A program made the translations under genes and the position numbers. The notes beneath the pieces are model-generated. The model saw only the letters and a program-made list of their open reading frames with translations, did not search any database and was not told the origin of the DNA. From Vulcanimicrobiota bacterium (GTDB lineage: Bacteria; Vulcanimicrobiota; Vulcanimicrobiia; Vulcanimicrobiales; Vulcanimicrobiaceae), in assembly GCA_027307235.1 (NCBI GenBank), contig DAHUXH010000018.1:1-46540 (forward strand): 46,540 nucleotides of DNA. Direction: 5' to 3'. Below are positions 45,481-46,540 of this stretch, piece by piece; the first letter of the stretch is position 1; every line of letters starts with the position of its first letter.

Positions 45481-45793
45481 TGGTAAACCACTTCACAGGA
45501 CCTCTAAGATCGTCCGGTGCAACACGGCCCACCGTACCATCGATCACCGCTGACCTGGCACCATCGAGGGCGAAGCGCAGCGACGGGTACTGCTCGCAAA
45601 GACTTTCGTCTATCGCCTTGCACCAGGCAGAGAACGCCGCGATCTCGGCTTCAAGCTCGTCGTCAGAAATTATTTGAACCTCCCGCCTTAGTCGAATACC
45701 AAGCGGTGCGTCGCTCGAAAAAGCACCGGAGCCATGCCTGCATTCGCCAGCCGCCTCACGATTGTGTTTCTCCCTTGATCGGTATAGAGCCAA
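45356..45793 (-). CDS. Possible unknown gene, or 5' part of a frameshifted gene
   Basis: 145 residues from TTG 45793. The middle is plausible protein (ELEAEIAAFSAWCKAIDESL, FALDGARSAVIDGTVGRVAP), but the last 45 residues, which overlap the next frame, are Arg/Ser-rich and look less natural. The coding sequence may shift frame near 45480–45500. The start is uncertain. Confidence 0.38.
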   Translation of the reverse strand: MALYRSREKHNREAAGECRHGSGAFSSDAPLGIRLRREVQIISDDELEAEIAAFSAWCKAIDESLCEQYPSLRFALDGARSAVIDGTVGRVAPDDLRGPVKWFTNGRGVYLARWFGRRAHRSTFPSSRGAEAEVDISKYRATCLQ

Positions 45794-45859
45794 TCAATCG
45801 CGCGTTCGCCGAAAATCCCTTCCGGTCTCATCCCCGGCTTCGGTGGCTGCCGTGTCGGC

Positions 45860-45880
45860 GGGCAACAAGATGGCAACAAG
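45860..45880. repeat. Arm-type tandem motif, right
   Basis: GGGCAACAAGA and TGGCAACAAG in tandem, 55 bases inside the right repeat; counterpart of the left motif. Confidence 0.45.
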
Positions 45881-45894
45881 TTCGGGGGACGGAA

Positions 45895-45924
45895 GCAAAA
45901 ATCGCCCGCTTTCACGGGCGATTT
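45895..45924 (-). terminator. Terminator of the tRNA-Ala transcript, supplied by the element
   Basis: On the minus strand AAATCGCCCG and CGGGCGATTT form a 10-bp stem with a six-base loop, running into TTTTTGC. It lies ten bases beyond the CCA of tRNA-Ala(GGC), inside the element. Confidence 0.85.
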
Positions 45925-45934
45925 CATCGCAATC

Positions 45935-45958
45935 TTGGTGGAGGCAAGGAGACTCGAA
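45935..45958. repeat. Right attachment-site repeat inside tRNA-Ala(GGC)
   Basis: Identical 24 bases to 42092–42115. Here they are part of the functional tRNA: CCA, discriminator, acceptor 3' strand and half of the T arm. Confidence 0.88.
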
Positions 45959-46011
45959 CTCCTGACCCTCACGCTGCCAGCGTGATGCTCTACCAGCTGA
46001 GCTATGCCCCC
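45936..46011 (-). tRNA. tRNA-Ala (anticodon GGC)
   Basis: 73 bases plus encoded CCA (45936–45938). The acceptor GGGGGCA pairs with TGCCTCC (one G·T), and loop CTGGCAG holds GGC (45976–45978). Its 3' end was rebuilt by the inserted element. Confidence 0.96.
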
Positions 46012-46041
46012 ACAGGCACGGATACGAGCGGAGCGGGACGT

Positions 46042-46117
46042 TGGTGGAGACATGGGGATTCGAACCCCAGACCCCCTGCTTGCAAAGCAGGTGCTCTACC
46101 AGCTGAGCTATGTCCCC
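46042..46117 (-). tRNA. tRNA-Ala (anticodon TGC)
   Basis: 73 bases plus encoded CCA (46042–46044). The acceptor GGGGACA pairs with TGTCTCC (one G·T), and TGC is at 46082–46084. It is in tandem with tRNA-Ala(GGC). Confidence 0.96.
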
Positions 46118-46127
46118 CTCACGCAAA

Positions 46128-46148
46128 CGCCCGGTTCGGCACCGGGCG
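46128..46148 (-). terminator. Hairpin between the tRNA-Ile fragment and tRNA-Ala(TGC)
   Basis: CGCCCGGT-5-ACCGGGCG; on the minus strand it is followed only by TTTGCG. It is a weak terminator or a processing hairpin. Confidence 0.4.
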
Positions 46149-46158
46149 GATACGTTCT

Positions 46159-46207
46159 TGGTGGGCCGTCCTGGGATCGAACCAGGGACCTCATGCTTAT
46201 CAAGGAT
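46159..46207 (-). pseudogene. tRNA-Ile (GAT) 3' half, attachment site of a second element
   Basis: On the minus strand the sequence from about TTGATAAGC onward (anticodon loop, 3' anticodon strand, T arm with GGTTCGATCC, acceptor ACGGCCC, A and CCA) is intact tRNA-Ile. Upstream of the loop no D arm or acceptor 5' strand is present. It is a split tRNA end as left by integration with crossover in the anticodon loop. Confidence 0.78.
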
Positions 46208-46302
46208 ACGTATCCCCGCACGAGTGCCCGTTTTCCTCACAAAATACCGTCCGCGCAGTCCGTAAAGTGCCGCATTTTCCGCGCGGTTGCTCACCGGTTG
46301 CC

Positions 46303-46540
46303 CTACGGGTTTTGCGACGCGACTGCTTGCTTTTCCTCCTCGCCAAAGAACGCATCGAGTCGAGCGGCCGCATCGGCGTCGGCTACGTCATAGACGTGCG
46401 AGTACACAGAGAGCACGAGCTTGGGCGTCGAGTGCCCCATGCGCTGCTGCGCGACCGCGACCTGCACGCCCAAGTACGCCATGAGGGCATTTGCGGTGTG
46501 GCGCAATCCGTATAGGGTGATCGGCGTCACCTTCGCTTTT
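46303..46540 (-). CDS. Tyrosine recombinase/integrase, C-terminal end
   Basis: About 78 residues visible; the 5' part is outside the window. It shows the box II region GLRHTANALMAYLGVQ, QRMGHSTPKLVLSVYSHV with the Arg/His pair and the nucleophile Tyr, then an acidic tail. It ends about 95 bases from the tRNA-Ile fragment, so it is the integrase of the element that used that tRNA. Confidence 0.85.
   Translation of the reverse strand, partial: KAKVTPITLYGLRHTANALMAYLGVQVAVAQQRMGHSTPKLVLSVYSHVYDVADADAAARLDAFFGEEEKQAVASQNP

Larger units (their letters stand above)
42092..45958. mobile_element. Integrated element in tRNA-Ala(GGC)
   Basis: About 3.8 kb bounded by the 24-base tRNA repeat. Base composition drops visibly relative to both sides, especially at 42.3–43.4 kb. 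It carries an HNH-like protein and several unknown genes but no integrase, so it depended on one elsewhere or has lost it. Tandem TGGCAACA-type motifs lie near both ends. Confidence 0.8.

Noticed and set aside
45688-46294. Open frames across the tRNA-Ala genes
   Set aside because: They are translations of tRNA genes (typical IAQLVEH-like strings) and not protein genes.

Overview
The window is GC-rich, gene-dense bacterial chromosome, with a lower-GC insert near the right end. No ribosomal RNA is present, so taxonomy is inference. The gene order rpsU–yqeY–nfeD–floA–…–phoH–ybeY–dgkA–cdd–recO and the pair rapZ–yvcK are typical of Terrabacteria (Firmicutes, Actinobacteria and relatives). The many stalk-type and unknown secreted proteins would fit an uncultured phylum such as Candidatus Eremiobacterota (WPS-2). 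I hold that placement at moderate confidence only.

Layout. 1–1.8 kb: three paralogous secreted proteins of unknown function, the first cut by the window edge. 1.9–9.7 kb: rpmE with its own terminator, prfA–prmC, then pyrG coupled to two glycosyltransferases and a stalk-domain surface protein, then a HIT hydrolase. 9.7–20.7 kb: a long forward housekeeping run: rpsU, yqeY, nfeD, floA, phoH, ybeY, a DgkA–PAP2 fusion, a CNNM/CorC membrane protein, cdd, recO, ruvX, mltG, a DUF1292 gene and an MGDG-synthase-like glycosyltransferase. Most neighbours overlap by four bases (NTGA). 20.7–22.8 kb: DoxX, five tRNAs (Ser-GCT, Arg-ACG, Met-CAT, Arg-CCG, Ser-CGA), a small Cys/His protein and tadA, the enzyme that edits the ACG anticodon encoded next to it. 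22.8–29.1 kb: secreted and metabolic genes, a methyltransferase with a proline-rich tail, aroA and tRNA-Leu(CAA). 29.1–32.9 kb: a single reading frame joining an APC-superfamily permease to a GH35-like glycosidase. 33–40.9 kb: an esterase, a cystathionine beta-synthase and gamma-lyase/synthase pair, a small lipoprotein, yvcK and rapZ, DUF2203 and DUF1858 genes. 40.9–42.1 kb: RNase P RNA and a DUF4160/DUF2442 pair.

42.1–46.0 kb is a lower-GC element inserted in the 3' end of tRNA-Ala(GGC). A 24-base tRNA fragment is repeated at both ends, the element appears to have supplied a new tRNA terminator, and it carries an HNH-like protein and other unknown genes. To its right are tRNA-Ala(TGC), a 3' half of tRNA-Ile(GAT) and the C-terminal end of a tyrosine recombinase that runs off the window, marking a second integrated element.

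The most unusual observations are the permease–glycosidase fusion, a two-copy palindromic repeat with compensating stem changes (10400–10504 and 40293–40410), the tRNA-Ala island, and three genes whose family N-termini require CTG start codons.
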